A stretch of DNA of 51,795 nt from positions 1 to 51,795 of the forward strand of contig CALUWA010000010.1 in assembly GCA_944324365.1 (NCBI GenBank), given 5' to 3'. A model generated the notes under the pieces. It was given only the letters and a program-made list of their open reading frames with translations, had not been told where the DNA came from and ran no database searches. Numbering within the stretch: the first letter of the stretch is position 1; every line of letters starts with the position of its first letter. Shown here one piece after another: positions 26,656 to 35,160 of this stretch. A program made the position numbers and the translations under genes. The DNA comes from Candidatus Gastranaerophilales bacterium (GTDB lineage Bacteria; Cyanobacteriota; Vampirovibrionia; Gastranaerophilales; Gastranaerophilaceae).

Positions 26656-27240
26656 TTAGCTGTTTTGTGAAGCCAAGAAATCCAGGACTTTTCTTAATGC
26701 CCTGCCGCGATGAGAAACTTCATTTTTTTCATCTTCGGACAATTCTGCCATTGTAAGACCATCTTTTCCGTCAACCAGAAACACCGGATCATACCCAAAC
26801 CCGCCGGTACCGGCTTGTTTATGTGCAATCTCGCCAAAGCATTCGCCTCGATCCGCAAACAATATGCTGCCGTCAGAATTTGTCAGAGTCATTGCACAAA
26901 CAAACTTTGCTTTTCTGTTTTTGTACGGAGCAACAGCAGCAAGCAATTTATCAATTCTGGCCTGCGGAGTCGGCGCATAACGCGCGGAATAAATTCCCGG
27001 CGCACCGTTCAAACATTCAACACAAAGACCGGAATCATCCGCCAAGGATATCATGCCGGTCAGCTTTGATGCTTCTCTTGCCTTTATCAGAGAGTTTTCT
27101 TCAAAGGTTTTGCCGTCTTCCAGCGGATCAAAATCTTTAGGAGGCAGTATAAATTCAATATCTTTCACCCCGTAAGAAGCGGTAATTTCGTTTAATTCTT
27201 TTAATTTATGCGGATTTGAGGTTGCAAAAACTATTTTCAA
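26656..27240 (-). CDS. rdgB: XTP/dITP diphosphatase (Ham1/RdgB family)
   Basis: 194 aa. A house-cleaning enzyme that converts dITP, ITP and XTP to monophosphates so they are not built into nucleic acid. Seen: MKIVFATSNPHKLKELNEI (family start), FEENSLIKAREAS, SLADDSGLCVECLNGAPGIYSARYA, GTGGFGYDPVFLV and AELSEDEKNEVSHRGRAL, all typical. The start codon is TTG at 27240, well supported by AGGAGGTTGTT and by the family N-terminus. It starts 9 nt after uppS ends; one operon. Confidence 0.96.
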   Translation of the reverse strand: MKIVFATSNPHKLKELNEITASYGVKDIEFILPPKDFDPLEDGKTFEENSLIKAREASKLTGMISLADDSGLCVECLNGAPGIYSARYAPTPQARIDKLLAAVAPYKNRKAKFVCAMTLTNSDGSILFADRGECFGEIAHKQAGTGGFGYDPVFLVDGKDGLTMAELSEDEKNEVSHRGRALRKVLDFLASQNS

Positions 27241-27249
27241 AACAACCTC

Positions 27250-27990
27250 CTACTTGCCGTAACGTCTTTGGCGGCTGTGAAATTCCTCTATTGCATTAGC
27301 AAGTGCATTTTTATCAAAATCCGGCCAAAGCATTTTTGTTACAACAAACTCCGAATATGCAATCTGCCATAACAGATAATTCGAAACCCTCATTTCGCCG
27401 CCGGTTCTGATTAATAAATCCGGATCCGGAATGTTTTTTGTATAAAGGTGGTTTGAAATCAAATCTTCGGTAATATTTTCGAGTTTTTCTTCACCGTTTT
27501 GAACTTTTTGGGCAATTTCTTTTACCGCATGCACAATTTCATCACGCGAACCGTAATTAAATGCAATTTGGAGATGCACCCCTGTGTTATCCTTGGTAAC
27601 TTCAACCGCATGCGCGAGAATTTCCTGCAATTTTTTGCTTAACTTGGTTAAATCTCCGATAAAATTTATTACAACACCGTTTTCGTGCATTTCTTTTAAT
27701 TCATTTTTAATAGTCTGCCCAAGCAAATCCATCAAGAAATCGACTTCTTCCTGTTTTCTGTTCCAATTTTCAGTAGAAAAAGCGTAAACAGTCAAATATT
27801 TAACACCGAAATCATCGCAGGCACGCATTGTTTTTTTAAGAGCGTCAACCCCTTTTTTATGTCCGAAAGCGGATGGGAAATTTCTTTCTTTTGCCCAACG
27901 TCGGTTGCCGTCCATAATTACCGCAATATGCTGTAATTTTGTATCCTTCACATAACCGATAATTTTTTCGTCTAAAGTTTCAACAGCCAT
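27250..27990 (-). CDS. uppS: Isoprenyl transferase (undecaprenyl diphosphate synthase)
   Basis: 246 aa. cis-prenyltransferase making the C55 carrier lipid used for peptidoglycan and O-antigen. Seen: HIAVIMDGNRRWAKERN (catalytic Asp and diphosphate-binding Arg), GHKKGVDAL, YLTVYAFSTENWNRKQEEVDFLM, LQIAFNYGSRDEI, DPDLLIRTGGEMRVSNYLLWQIAYSEF and WPDF near the end. All five conserved regions are intact. First in an operon with rdgB. Its promoter is at 28024-28052. The cdsA gene that often follows is absent. Confidence 0.96.
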   Translation of the reverse strand: MAVETLDEKIIGYVKDTKLQHIAVIMDGNRRWAKERNFPSAFGHKKGVDALKKTMRACDDFGVKYLTVYAFSTENWNRKQEEVDFLMDLLGQTIKNELKEMHENGVVINFIGDLTKLSKKLQEILAHAVEVTKDNTGVHLQIAFNYGSRDEIVHAVKEIAQKVQNGEEKLENITEDLISNHLYTKNIPDPDLLIRTGGEMRVSNYLLWQIAYSEFVVTKMLWPDFDKNALANAIEEFHSRQRRYGK

Positions 27991-28023
27991 TTTATATTCC
28001 GTTCCAATTTTAATCCGTTAGTT

Positions 28024-28052
28024 ATTATAGCCTGAACCTGAATAAAAAACAA
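28024..28052 (-). promoter_or_regulatory. Promoter of uppS-rdgB
   Basis: Minus strand TTGTTT, 17-bp spacer, TATAAT (forward ATTATA at 28024-28029), 33 nt before the uppS ATG. It lies just outside element copy C. Confidence 0.55.
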
Positions 28053-28167
28053 CATCTGATAAAATTGGATTAAAAAGTGATAATTTATTGTCATTGCGGT
28101 ATATGTCATTACATAACCCATGTTATGTGCATCTATCGACCACATACATAAGTTATGTAATTTATTT

Positions 28168-28212
28168 GTTCACTTTTTCTTTTTTGTTGCGAGGAAAAAA
28201 GAAAAAGTGAAC
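28168..28212. repeat. Perfect 18-bp hairpin in element C (left)
   Basis: GTTCACTTTTTCTTTTTT, loop GTTGCGAGG, AAAAAAGAAAAAGTGAAC. Identical stem to 1926-1970 with the complementary loop. Confidence 0.85.
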
Positions 28213-28340
28213 CGAAAAAGAAAAACACGCAGAAGATTTCTGCGCTGCCTGCGGCATCGCTTTGACCGAATGGACGTACGTTTTGTTCGCTTCGCTCACA
28301 AAATCGTTAAGCGCTGCTAAGGACAACGCAGCGCATTTGA

Positions 28341-28583
28341 CGTCATTGCGAGGTCGGATTTTCGGTAGGGTGTAGCGAAGCGAAACCCGTAAGTTGGAGC
28401 CGGACGTTACTCCGGCGACAACCCGAATAATCCGATGCAACGCGACGAAGCAATCCATAGATCGCGCAACAAGTGCGCGATGACATATTTTGGCGCATTA
28501 CATCAGCCACATGTCATCGCGGAAAACCAAAGGTTTGTCCGCGATCTCATTTCCTGGATTGCTTCGCTTCGCTCGCAATGACG
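28341..28583. repeat. Nested dispersed repeat (CATTGCGAG family)
   Basis: Bounded by CGTCATTGCGAG (28341-28352) and its complement CTCGCAATGACG (28572-28583). Inside, 28442-28493 is a 52-bp exact copy of 51741-51792. The CGTCATTGCGAG...GAAGCAATCC motif is a dispersed palindromic repeat seen in many bacterial genomes. Two further hairpin stretches are present (GAACCG-free GGAGCCGGACGTTACTCCGG region). Confidence 0.8.
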
Positions 28584-28719
28584 CCTCGTGTACGTCAGGC
28601 GAACGTGCACGAAGTGCGATAGTGAGCCTTGAAAGAATTTGAGCTGAAAGCTCAAATAATATTTTGGCATTGAGCGTTAGCGAAATGCAGGGAACGTTTG
28701 CGTGTTTTCTCTTTCTTTG

Positions 28720-28766
28720 GTTCATTTCTTTCTCTTTGCTTCGCAAATAAAGAGAAAGAAATGAAC
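28720..28766. repeat. Perfect 18-bp hairpin in element C (right)
   Basis: GTTCATTTCTTTCTCTTT pairs with AAAGAGAAAGAAATGAAC across GCTTCGCAAAT. It differs from the copy A equivalent by a C-to-T on one arm and the matching G-to-A on the other (CACTTC/GAAGTG versus CATTTC/GAAATG). Confidence 0.85.
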
Positions 28767-28841
28767 ATAAACGGTAACTTTTGCATTAAAAAGATACCGA
28801 TAACATGGGTTATGTAAGTTAATTCTTTACGGATTGCTCTG

Positions 28842-30464
28842 CTATGCATCATATCGCTTAAATGTTTTTTCAATATTTTTTGAGATAACTGATTTCACTG
28901 TATCATATTCCGTTGTCAGGGCAGATATTTCAGTATCAAGATTTTTCATCTTCATATCTATAATATTTTCTTTTGCATTGATTTTATCTTTTTCGCGGTT
29001 GTATTTTGCTTCGGCAATTGCTATACCCTCTTCATCAGTAATTTCTTTTATATAAGAATTGGTCGCATAATTACCCTGGTAATAATAGTTATCATCTCCT
29101 ATTGTAGATATATACATTGAACCGTTTTGAAGCATTGTCTGAAGATATTCGTTATCTGTTACCTGGTCATTCTGTACCCAGCCCTTTGTTGCTATCTGGT
29201 TGAACAACATATCATAGAAACTTGCCATTAATACACTGTCGCCTGATGTGTCGGCTCCTTCTATTATTTCAAATGAAAAATCATCATCTACAAAGTTACA
29301 GTTACTTTCTTCATTATTGATTTCGTATTCTGTTGTTGCAAGTCCTTGCATATATTGCGCAAAGTATGTGAAGTATGCTTTTGTTATGTTGGTCAAGTTT
29401 AAAGCATAACCGTGATTATACTTGCCGGAATTTCCTTTTTTGTTATGACAGTATATAAAGCCGACATAATCATCGCCTCTATTATTTATTTCATAATTAA
29501 TATCACCATCTTTTGAATGGGAACTTGTCCATTGGTGTGCTGCGTTTGAAACATCAAACTCTTCTCCATTAGCACCGGTTCCTAAACATTCAACTTTTTT
29601 CAATGTTTCACGTTGTGCATATTCAAGTGCGGCGGCAACGTAGGAATTACTTGTATCTACATAAGATGCCAAAGTTTCAAATAATACATCCCAATATGAG
29701 GATGAGCCTACTTTGTCTACAACTCCGCCTTTACCATAATCTCCAAGATTTTTATTATCCCAGGTAAGACCCATTATAGCATAATCACCATTTAAAATCT
29801 GGGACAACGTCAAAACTGCTCCGGATGAGCCCGGATCTTCTACAGTAGTGTCATTTGCATAGTTCTTCAATCTTAGATTTGAACCGCCGGTATCATCAAG
29901 TAAATCACCAAAATCAAACTCTATATTACATAAGTATTCGTTTACAAATTCATCATAGGTTACGGTTCTTGTTACAAAATCAATTGTATCAATTGAACCA
30001 AGACCCGCTTCAGGATTATATTGTATATTCATTATACCCTGACCTACGGTTTCTGTTATTACTCCATTATCTACTAAGCCTTGAATAAATTTGTTCCTTA
30101 CATCCGAAGAAGGAGTTGTTCCCAATCCTTCCTGTGGTATTCCGGCTGCTGCCGCTGCTGCCGCAAGTTTTGCATCCAAAACTACTCTGCCTGCCTGATC
30201 TGTTATCGGGGACGGCATATAATCATTCAATTTTGATGGCTGCATAAGCAAGCCGTATGACAACTGGGTACTCTTATCCCCTGTTCCGTAAAAATCGTAT
30301 ACAAGTTTTGTCTGGGTCAGCGCATCCTGGTATTCCGCAGATACTATGCTCATATCGCGGGACAGCGCAATCTTTTGGTGTGAATATGCCATTGACTGGT
30401 ATTCACAGTCCGATTTGCGGGCCGTTATTGTTAATAATCTGGCTTGTGATGCTGCTAATCCCAT
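28842..30464 (-). CDS. 540-aa protein with flagellar-axial-like helical ends
   Basis: I do not recognise a named family. The N-terminus (MGLAASQARLLTITARKSDC, then SMAYSHQKIALSRD) is a helical, heptad-patterned, Ser/Ala-rich segment. The C-terminus, about 470-540, is a coiled coil (AIAEAKYNREKDKINAKENI; MKNLDTEISALTTEYDTVKS; VISKNIEKTFKRY). Between them is an acidic, Asn/Gly/Tyr-rich domain with few Lys. No Sec signal or membrane segment. This helix-domain-helix layout is that of flagellar axial and type III secreted proteins, and a flagellar export operon lies 14 kb away. The link is inference. Start ATG 30464; CAGG lies close upstream and AAGGA further out. Confidence 0.65.
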   Translation of the reverse strand: MGLAASQARLLTITARKSDCEYQSMAYSHQKIALSRDMSIVSAEYQDALTQTKLVYDFYGTGDKSTQLSYGLLMQPSKLNDYMPSPITDQAGRVVLDAKLAAAAAAAGIPQEGLGTTPSSDVRNKFIQGLVDNGVITETVGQGIMNIQYNPEAGLGSIDTIDFVTRTVTYDEFVNEYLCNIEFDFGDLLDDTGGSNLRLKNYANDTTVEDPGSSGAVLTLSQILNGDYAIMGLTWDNKNLGDYGKGGVVDKVGSSSYWDVLFETLASYVDTSNSYVAAALEYAQRETLKKVECLGTGANGEEFDVSNAAHQWTSSHSKDGDINYEINNRGDDYVGFIYCHNKKGNSGKYNHGYALNLTNITKAYFTYFAQYMQGLATTEYEINNEESNCNFVDDDFSFEIIEGADTSGDSVLMASFYDMLFNQIATKGWVQNDQVTDNEYLQTMLQNGSMYISTIGDDNYYYQGNYATNSYIKEITDEEGIAIAEAKYNREKDKINAKENIIDMKMKNLDTEISALTTEYDTVKSVISKNIEKTFKRYDA

Positions 30465-30701
30465 TGCCTGTAAATATTTCCTTTCAGTCTTAGTAACATT
30501 TCCTGGTCGTACATGTTGTTCTACGGCTTTTATGGGATAAAACTTTAAAAATCATAACTGTATATGTTACAAATGTTTACAATTTTAAAAGTAAAAAAGA
30601 TTGCCAAATCATACTACTTTAACTTAGACCTGGGGGGGATTATTTGAACGGCAAAAACAACTACAATTTTTATATAGAAATTTTTTGTGGAGTATTTTGT
30701 T

Positions 30702-31010
30702 ATGTTTATCGAAAACAATTGTCATGATTGTAGCAAATACAATCGTATGGAAATGAAAAATGTTAATAAAGAAATAGTAAATTGGCTCGAAGACATTGTT
30801 GAAGAAAACAATAGCCGGGTAGAAAGAAAAGAATGGAAAAGCAAATATAACAGCTATGTTGTATATGATTATGAACCGTTTTGTACAGACGGATTTGAAA
30901 TTAATCTTGTCATCACATCATACGATCAGGCATATTTGGATTTTATAAAATACCTGTATGATGAAAAAGTCAGTACAATTGATTATTTAAACAGCTGCAT
31001 AAGCCAATAA
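30702..31010 (+). CDS. Small acidic hypothetical protein, 102 aa
   Basis: Starts at ATG 30702 (MFIENNCHDCSKYNR) with GTGGAG 9-10 nt upstream; a GTG at 30687 in frame is an alternative. Contains a CHDC pair near the start, an acidic helix (NKEIVNWLEDIVEENNS) and an aromatic-rich second half (YVVYDYEPFCTDGFEINLVI; YDQAYLDFIKYLYDEK). No membrane segment or family I recognise. It precedes the two-component genes, which have their own promoter. The region 30465-30701 upstream holds only AT-rich sequence and a G7 run at 30631-30640. Confidence 0.5.
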   Translation: MFIENNCHDCSKYNRMEMKNVNKEIVNWLEDIVEENNSRVERKEWKSKYNSYVVYDYEPFCTDGFEINLVITSYDQAYLDFIKYLYDEKVSTIDYLNSCISQ

Positions 31011-31082
31011 CAGCAGCTTATTATTCTCTTTGCACATACGCCGGAAGTGCGCTGCTCTTACTTCATAATAAGTCATATAACG

Positions 31083-31111
31083 TTGAAAAAATATTTGGGA
31101 TAAGATAAAAT
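31083..31111 (+). promoter_or_regulatory. Promoter of the two-component/tadA operon
   Basis: TTGAAA (31083-31088), 17-bp spacer, TAAAAT (31106-31111), then an SD (GAGGG) and the response regulator ATG at 31132. Confidence 0.65.
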
Positions 31112-31131
31112 CAAAATAAAAGAGGGTTAAT

Positions 31132-31845
31132 ATGACTGCAGTTCAAAAGCGTATCTTAATTGTAGATGATGACGATGAAATAAGAGAGTTACTGGAATTC
31201 GACGTTGCTCAAAGCGGTTATTTTGTCGATACTGCCAGTGACGGAATGGAAGGGCTTCATAAAGCGCTGAATAATTCTTATGATTTGATTTTACTTGATG
31301 TTATGATGCCTAAAATGAACGGATTTGATGTATGTAAAAATATCCGCCAGGCAAAACTTGCTATCCCGATTTTAATGTTAACCGCAAAAGGCACAATAGA
31401 CGATAAAACCGAAGGTTTTGACTGCGGGGCTGACGATTATTTGGTAAAGCCGTTTGACATTCAGGAAGTCCTTTTAAGAATCAGGGTTCTTTTGAGAAGA
31501 AACCAGGTTGAAGAAAAAAATTCTCTGTCGGATGAAATATTAAATGTCGGCGATATCCAAATTTTTCCGGAAACTTTAGAATGTATTATTGTTAATAAGC
31601 GCGTAAAACTTACACCTACGGAGTTTGAAATATTATACAGTTTAATGCAGCATTTTAATAACCCTGTTACATTGGCAACTCTGCTTGACGAGGTATGGGG
31701 TTATGACAGCAACGAAGATGTAAGAATGCTGAGAGTACATGTCGGAGGTTTGAGAAATAAAATCGAAGCTGATGCAAAAAATCCGAAGTACCTTCATACG
31801 GTTACAAATGTAGGGTACAAACTCACTCCGTTTGCAGAGGACTAG
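31132..31845 (+). CDS. OmpR/PhoB-family response regulator
   Basis: 237 aa. Receiver domain 1-120: acidic pocket VDDDDE (11-16), phosphoacceptor D56 in LILLDVMMPKMNGFDVC, switch Thr in ILMLTAKG, and Lys in DYLVKPFDIQEVLLRI. DNA-binding winged helix from about 135: LNVGDIQIFPETLECIIVNK, KLTPTEFEILYSLMQHFNNP, VWGYDSNEDVRMLRVHVGGLRNKIE, YLHTVTNVGYKL. All residues needed for phosphotransfer are intact. Its stop is 3 bp from the kinase ATG, so the two form a cognate pair. Target genes cannot be told from this window. Confidence 0.93.
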   Translation: MTAVQKRILIVDDDDEIRELLEFDVAQSGYFVDTASDGMEGLHKALNNSYDLILLDVMMPKMNGFDVCKNIRQAKLAIPILMLTAKGTIDDKTEGFDCGADDYLVKPFDIQEVLLRIRVLLRRNQVEEKNSLSDEILNVGDIQIFPETLECIIVNKRVKLTPTEFEILYSLMQHFNNPVTLATLLDEVWGYDSNEDVRMLRVHVGGLRNKIEADAKNPKYLHTVTNVGYKLTPFAED

Positions 31846-31848
31846 CTT

Positions 31849-33537
31849 ATGAGATTTTTCAAACTAAAGCGGCTTAAGATTGTAGAACAGATTGCTATTA
31901 TCGTCTGTATTGCAGTAGTTATCCCGCTATCCGTAAGCGGTTTTATTATCAATAACGTTAACCAGCAGGCAGTGAGATACCAGTTAAGAGAATCTGCCGT
32001 TTTGATTGCAAATATGGTATCTGATGAAATAGACTTCTTTTCCAATACAATTAATACAAGTCTTGAACAGGTTGAGTTTTCACTTAAATATATTAAAGGA
32101 GATGCTGCCCGTAAAAAATATTTAAATTCGGTTTCGAAAAGTTTTGAAAATTGCGAAAAAATCGAAATCGCAAAAACTACTGCAGAACTTCTACAAATTC
32201 ACGAAAGAAACAACCAAAAGGAAAAAGCCACAATTTCCATAAATCTTGATAACGGAGATTTTCTTGTTGCAACATACAGTCTGCAGGGATTAAGAGATGA
32301 ATTATTCCAGTCATTAAAAGATGATGAACGACAAATATATGTTATGACAAATGACGGAACACTTATTGCATCTCACAATTACACTGCAGACCTTTTCCGG
32401 GAAACTCTTGCGTTAATGCCTAAACACCAAAAATTTGATGAACCAGTTATATTCGGAAATGCCAAAAACCAGCCGATTGTATATGTTAAAAAGAAAGAGC
32501 CGGCTATTACGATTATCGTAAATACAACGGAAGATATTACAAACAGAATGATATATTCAAACAGGGCAAAAATTATTCTGTCAATATTGTTTGCAACCAT
32601 TGTAATTCTCTTTATTGTGGCACTTTATACTTATTACCTCTACATAAATATAAGGCAGCTGTTCAAAGGGATTATTGCGATATCCAAAGGAAATTACGAA
32701 CGCCAGATAAGACTTTTGACTACTGCTTTTACTCCGCATGAAATCGTCTTTTTGGCATTTGAATTTAACCGTATGGCAGGCGAAATCCATAAATCTTATA
32801 TCCAGCTTAAACAAAATAACGTTGAACTTAAGCAGCTTAACGAATTCCGTTCAAACTTGATTGATACGGTAAGCCACGAGTTAAGGACGCCTTTGACGAG
32901 TATTCAGGGATATACTTCACGTTTGATGAGGCAGGATATCAAGATTGATGAGGAAACAAAACAGAAATCCCTGCGCATAATTAAAGAACAGTCCGAACGC
33001 TTAAAAAGACTGATTGAAGATTTGCTTACTATTCCTGATATTGAAGGAATGAGGCTGCGGACAAATATCGAATCCGTATGGCTTCCGGAGGTTATGGAAA
33101 CCGCAAAACTTCTTGTAAAAAACAAAGATAACAAAGAAATAATTATAAATATAGATGAAAATTTCCCGAATGTTATGGGAGATAAAAACAGGCTAGAACA
33201 AGTTTTCGTCAACCTCATAGAAAATGCCGTAAAATACGCTTATCCTGACACAAAAATTATAGTAGACGGGATTGTAGAAGACGGTAAAGCCAGAATTTAT
33301 GTACAAAATGAATGCGATGTCATTCCGGAAGATAAATTAAACCGCTTGTTTGAAAAGTTTATACGCCTTGATGATAATACAACTCGTACGACCCGGGGAA
33401 CGGGGCTTGGATTGTTTATTGTAAAAGGTCTAATCGAAGCAATGGACGGAGAAATAAAACTTTCTTCTTCCGAAGAATGCGGTTTTTGCGTGGAAGTTAC
33501 ACTGCAGCTTGTTGACAATAAGGTGCCTCAAAAATGA
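31849..33537 (+). CDS. Membrane sensor histidine kinase
   Basis: 562 aa. TM1 about 13-34, a roughly 200-residue extracytoplasmic sensor region (PAS/Cache-like, unassigned; contains IYVMTNDGTLIASHNYTADL), TM2 about 241-266, HAMP about 267-320, then HisKA with the phospho-acceptor His343 in DTVSHELRTPLTSIQGYTSR. The HATPase domain has the N box RLEQVFVNLIENAVKYA, an F box LFEKFIRLDD and the G2 box RGTGLGLFIVKGLIEAMDGEI. The layout is the PhoR/ResE/VicK type. It reads LTIPDIEG where many relatives have LSRLESG. Its stop overlaps the tadA start (ATGA). Confidence 0.92.
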   Translation: MRFFKLKRLKIVEQIAIIVCIAVVIPLSVSGFIINNVNQQAVRYQLRESAVLIANMVSDEIDFFSNTINTSLEQVEFSLKYIKGDAARKKYLNSVSKSFENCEKIEIAKTTAELLQIHERNNQKEKATISINLDNGDFLVATYSLQGLRDELFQSLKDDERQIYVMTNDGTLIASHNYTADLFRETLALMPKHQKFDEPVIFGNAKNQPIVYVKKKEPAITIIVNTTEDITNRMIYSNRAKIILSILFATIVILFIVALYTYYLYINIRQLFKGIIAISKGNYERQIRLLTTAFTPHEIVFLAFEFNRMAGEIHKSYIQLKQNNVELKQLNEFRSNLIDTVSHELRTPLTSIQGYTSRLMRQDIKIDEETKQKSLRIIKEQSERLKRLIEDLLTIPDIEGMRLRTNIESVWLPEVMETAKLLVKNKDNKEIIINIDENFPNVMGDKNRLEQVFVNLIENAVKYAYPDTKIIVDGIVEDGKARIYVQNECDVIPEDKLNRLFEKFIRLDDNTTRTTRGTGLGLFIVKGLIEAMDGEIKLSSSEECGFCVEVTLQLVDNKVPQK

Positions 33538-33965
33538 TGGAATTAGCTCTTGAACAGGCAAAACTATCAGGTGCTGATATTCCTGTCGGTGCCGTAATTG
33601 TTTTGGACGGACAAATTATCTCATCTGCCTGCAACCGAAAAGAACAAACAAACGATGTAACTGCACACGCAGAAGTTGTTGCGATAAAACAAGCAGCACA
33701 AAACCTGGGCAATTGGCGGCTTGATGAATGCGAAATGTATGTCACATTGGAACCCTGCCCGATGTGCGCTTGGGCAATTATTCAATCAAGGATTAAGACC
33801 GTTTATTTCGGAAGTTATGATGTTAATTACGGTGCCCTTGGCTCCAAAATTGATTTGAGAAATCTTTTAAATTCTCCCCTAAAAGTTTATGGCGGCATAA
33901 TGGAGAGTGAATGCGACAAATTGCTTAAAGATTATTTTGCTAAATTAAGAACAAACAAAAATTAA
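33534..33965 (+). CDS. tadA: tRNA(adenine34) deaminase TadA-like
   Basis: 143 aa. Zinc deaminase converting A34 of tRNA-Arg(ACG) to inosine. Motifs: IPVGAVIVLDG, TAHAEVVAI (zinc His45, catalytic Glu47) and EPCPMCAWAIIQSRI (zinc Cys75 and Cys78), plus the TadA-type YFGSYDVNYGALGS. The C-terminus (VYGGIMESECDKLLKDYF) is TadA-like rather than cytidine deaminase-like. It is fused in translation to the kinase gene by an ATGA overlap (ATGATG gives two candidate starts). It converges with trmD: the two coding ends overlap by 4 bp. Confidence 0.9.
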   Translation: MMELALEQAKLSGADIPVGAVIVLDGQIISSACNRKEQTNDVTAHAEVVAIKQAAQNLGNWRLDECEMYVTLEPCPMCAWAIIQSRIKTVYFGSYDVNYGALGSKIDLRNLLNSPLKVYGGIMESECDKLLKDYFAKLRTNKN

Positions 33966-34651
33966 TTTTCATCAATATATTTTTGATACAAATCCGGACG
34001 TTTTTGCCTTGTTCTTTCTAAAGACTGTTGATATCTGAATTCGTTTATATCTTTGTGGTTGCCGTTTAGGAGAACTTCCGGGACTTTATATCCTCTGAAA
34101 TCTCTCGGACGCGTATACTGCGGATATTCCAAAAGCCCGTTTGAAAAACTGTCCTCATCAGCTGATTCTATTTTCCCCAATGTACCCTCAATTTTGCGGC
34201 TGACAGCATCAATAAGACACAGTGCAGGCAACTCCCCGCCCGTTAATACAAAATCACCTATAGAAATTTCACGCGGTTTTATTATTTCCCTGATTCTTTC
34301 GTCAAACCCTTCGTAATGTCCGCATAGCATAACTATCTGCTCAAATCCGGCAAGCTCATTTACAACTTTATCGGTTAAAGGTTCTCCCTGCGGTGAAAGC
34401 ATTATAGTAACAGAATTTTCTAACTTATCCACGGCAGCATACGCATCAACATACGGCTGCGGCATTAAAACCATACCGGCGCCGCCGCCGTAAGGGATAT
34501 CATCAACTTTTTTGTGTTTATTTTCCGTATAATCCCGCGGATTTACCGTATTTATAGATACAACTCCGCCTTCGACCGCACGTTTTAAAATGCTGAACTG
34601 AAAATAATTTTCGACCATTTCAGGGAATAAAGTAAGTACATCAAACCTCAT
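33962..34651 (-). CDS. trmD: tRNA (guanine37-N1)-methyltransferase TrmD
   Basis: 229 aa, SPOUT family. It makes m1G37 next to the anticodon and prevents +1 frameshifting. Seen: MRFDVLTLFPEMVENYFQFS, VDDIPYGGGAGMVLMPQP, VIMLSPQGEP-like MLSPQGEPLTD, LCGHYEGFDERI and ISIGDFVLTGGELPA (the trefoil-knot SAM pocket), then the C-terminal YPQYTRPRDFRG and VLLNGNHKDI. Everything expected is intact. Start overlaps the rimM stop by 4 bp. rpsP and rplS, its usual neighbours, are missing here. Confidence 0.97.
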   Translation of the reverse strand: MRFDVLTLFPEMVENYFQFSILKRAVEGGVVSINTVNPRDYTENKHKKVDDIPYGGGAGMVLMPQPYVDAYAAVDKLENSVTIMLSPQGEPLTDKVVNELAGFEQIVMLCGHYEGFDERIREIIKPREISIGDFVLTGGELPALCLIDAVSRKIEGTLGKIESADEDSFSNGLLEYPQYTRPRDFRGYKVPEVLLNGNHKDINEFRYQQSLERTRQKRPDLYQKYIDEN

Positions 34652-35160
34652 TCAAGCAGTCCCTCAAGATTATTTATAACAATCTTTTTGTCCTTAATGC
34701 TTACTTCTCTTATTATCGCCTGCACAAAAGGTACAAGACAGATGTGTTTTGAGTTTGTTTTGACGGAAAGCAAGTCGCTTGCTCCGTTGTTAGAAACCCC
34801 GATAACAAACCCGAGTTTCTTATCATTTTCATCAAAAACACTTAATCCGACAAGTTCATCAATAAGAAATTCATCCTCTTCAAGATTTTCTCTTATAGTA
34901 TTTTCGTCCACAAATAAAAGCTTGCCTTTGTATTCCATCAGATCATTAATAGAATCTATTCCCTTGAATTTGAAAAGTGCAAAATTTTTATTTATACGCA
35001 CCTGCTCAACATCCAAAGGCTTGTACTCAGAACCTTCCTGAACATAAACTTTATCCAGCATAAGCAGAAAATCTTCCTGGTTTTTAGTGAAACCGACTTT
35101 AGCTTCACCTTTAATCCCGTGGAAATTCAAAATTTTGCCGACTGAAATATATTTAGTCAT
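34648..35160 (-). CDS. rimM: Ribosome maturation factor RimM
   Basis: 170 aa. RimM binds S19 and helps form the 30S head. It begins MTKYISVGKILNFHGIKGEA (canonical G-x-I-x-x-x-H-G-x-K-G-E), has an N-terminal beta-barrel and a C-terminal PRC-like barrel (DELVGLSVFDENDKKLGFVIG, SVKTNSKHICLVPFVQAII). The start overlaps the stop of the zinc-ribbon gene (TAATG) and its end overlaps trmD, so the three genes are translationally coupled. Confidence 0.94.
   Translation of the reverse strand: MTKYISVGKILNFHGIKGEAKVGFTKNQEDFLLMLDKVYVQEGSEYKPLDVEQVRINKNFALFKFKGIDSINDLMEYKGKLLFVDENTIRENLEEDEFLIDELVGLSVFDENDKKLGFVIGVSNNGASDLLSVKTNSKHICLVPFVQAIIREVSIKDKKIVINNLEGLLE

Larger units (their letters stand above)
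28086..28817. mobile_element. Palindrome-rich non-autonomous element, copy C
   Basis: Perfect 18-bp terminal inverted repeats: TTACATAACCCATGTTAT (28109-28126) and ATAACATGGGTTATGTAA (28800-28817). The left flank TCATTGCGGTATATGTC is an outer extension shared with copies A and B. Same orientation as B: left end with TGCATCTATCGACCACATAC, right end with the pyrimidine hairpin and ACCGATAACATGGG. It carries a nested repeat insertion at 28341-28583, so that insertion is younger than this copy. No transposase frame. It ends 24 bp from the stop of the 540-aa protein gene. Confidence 0.8.
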
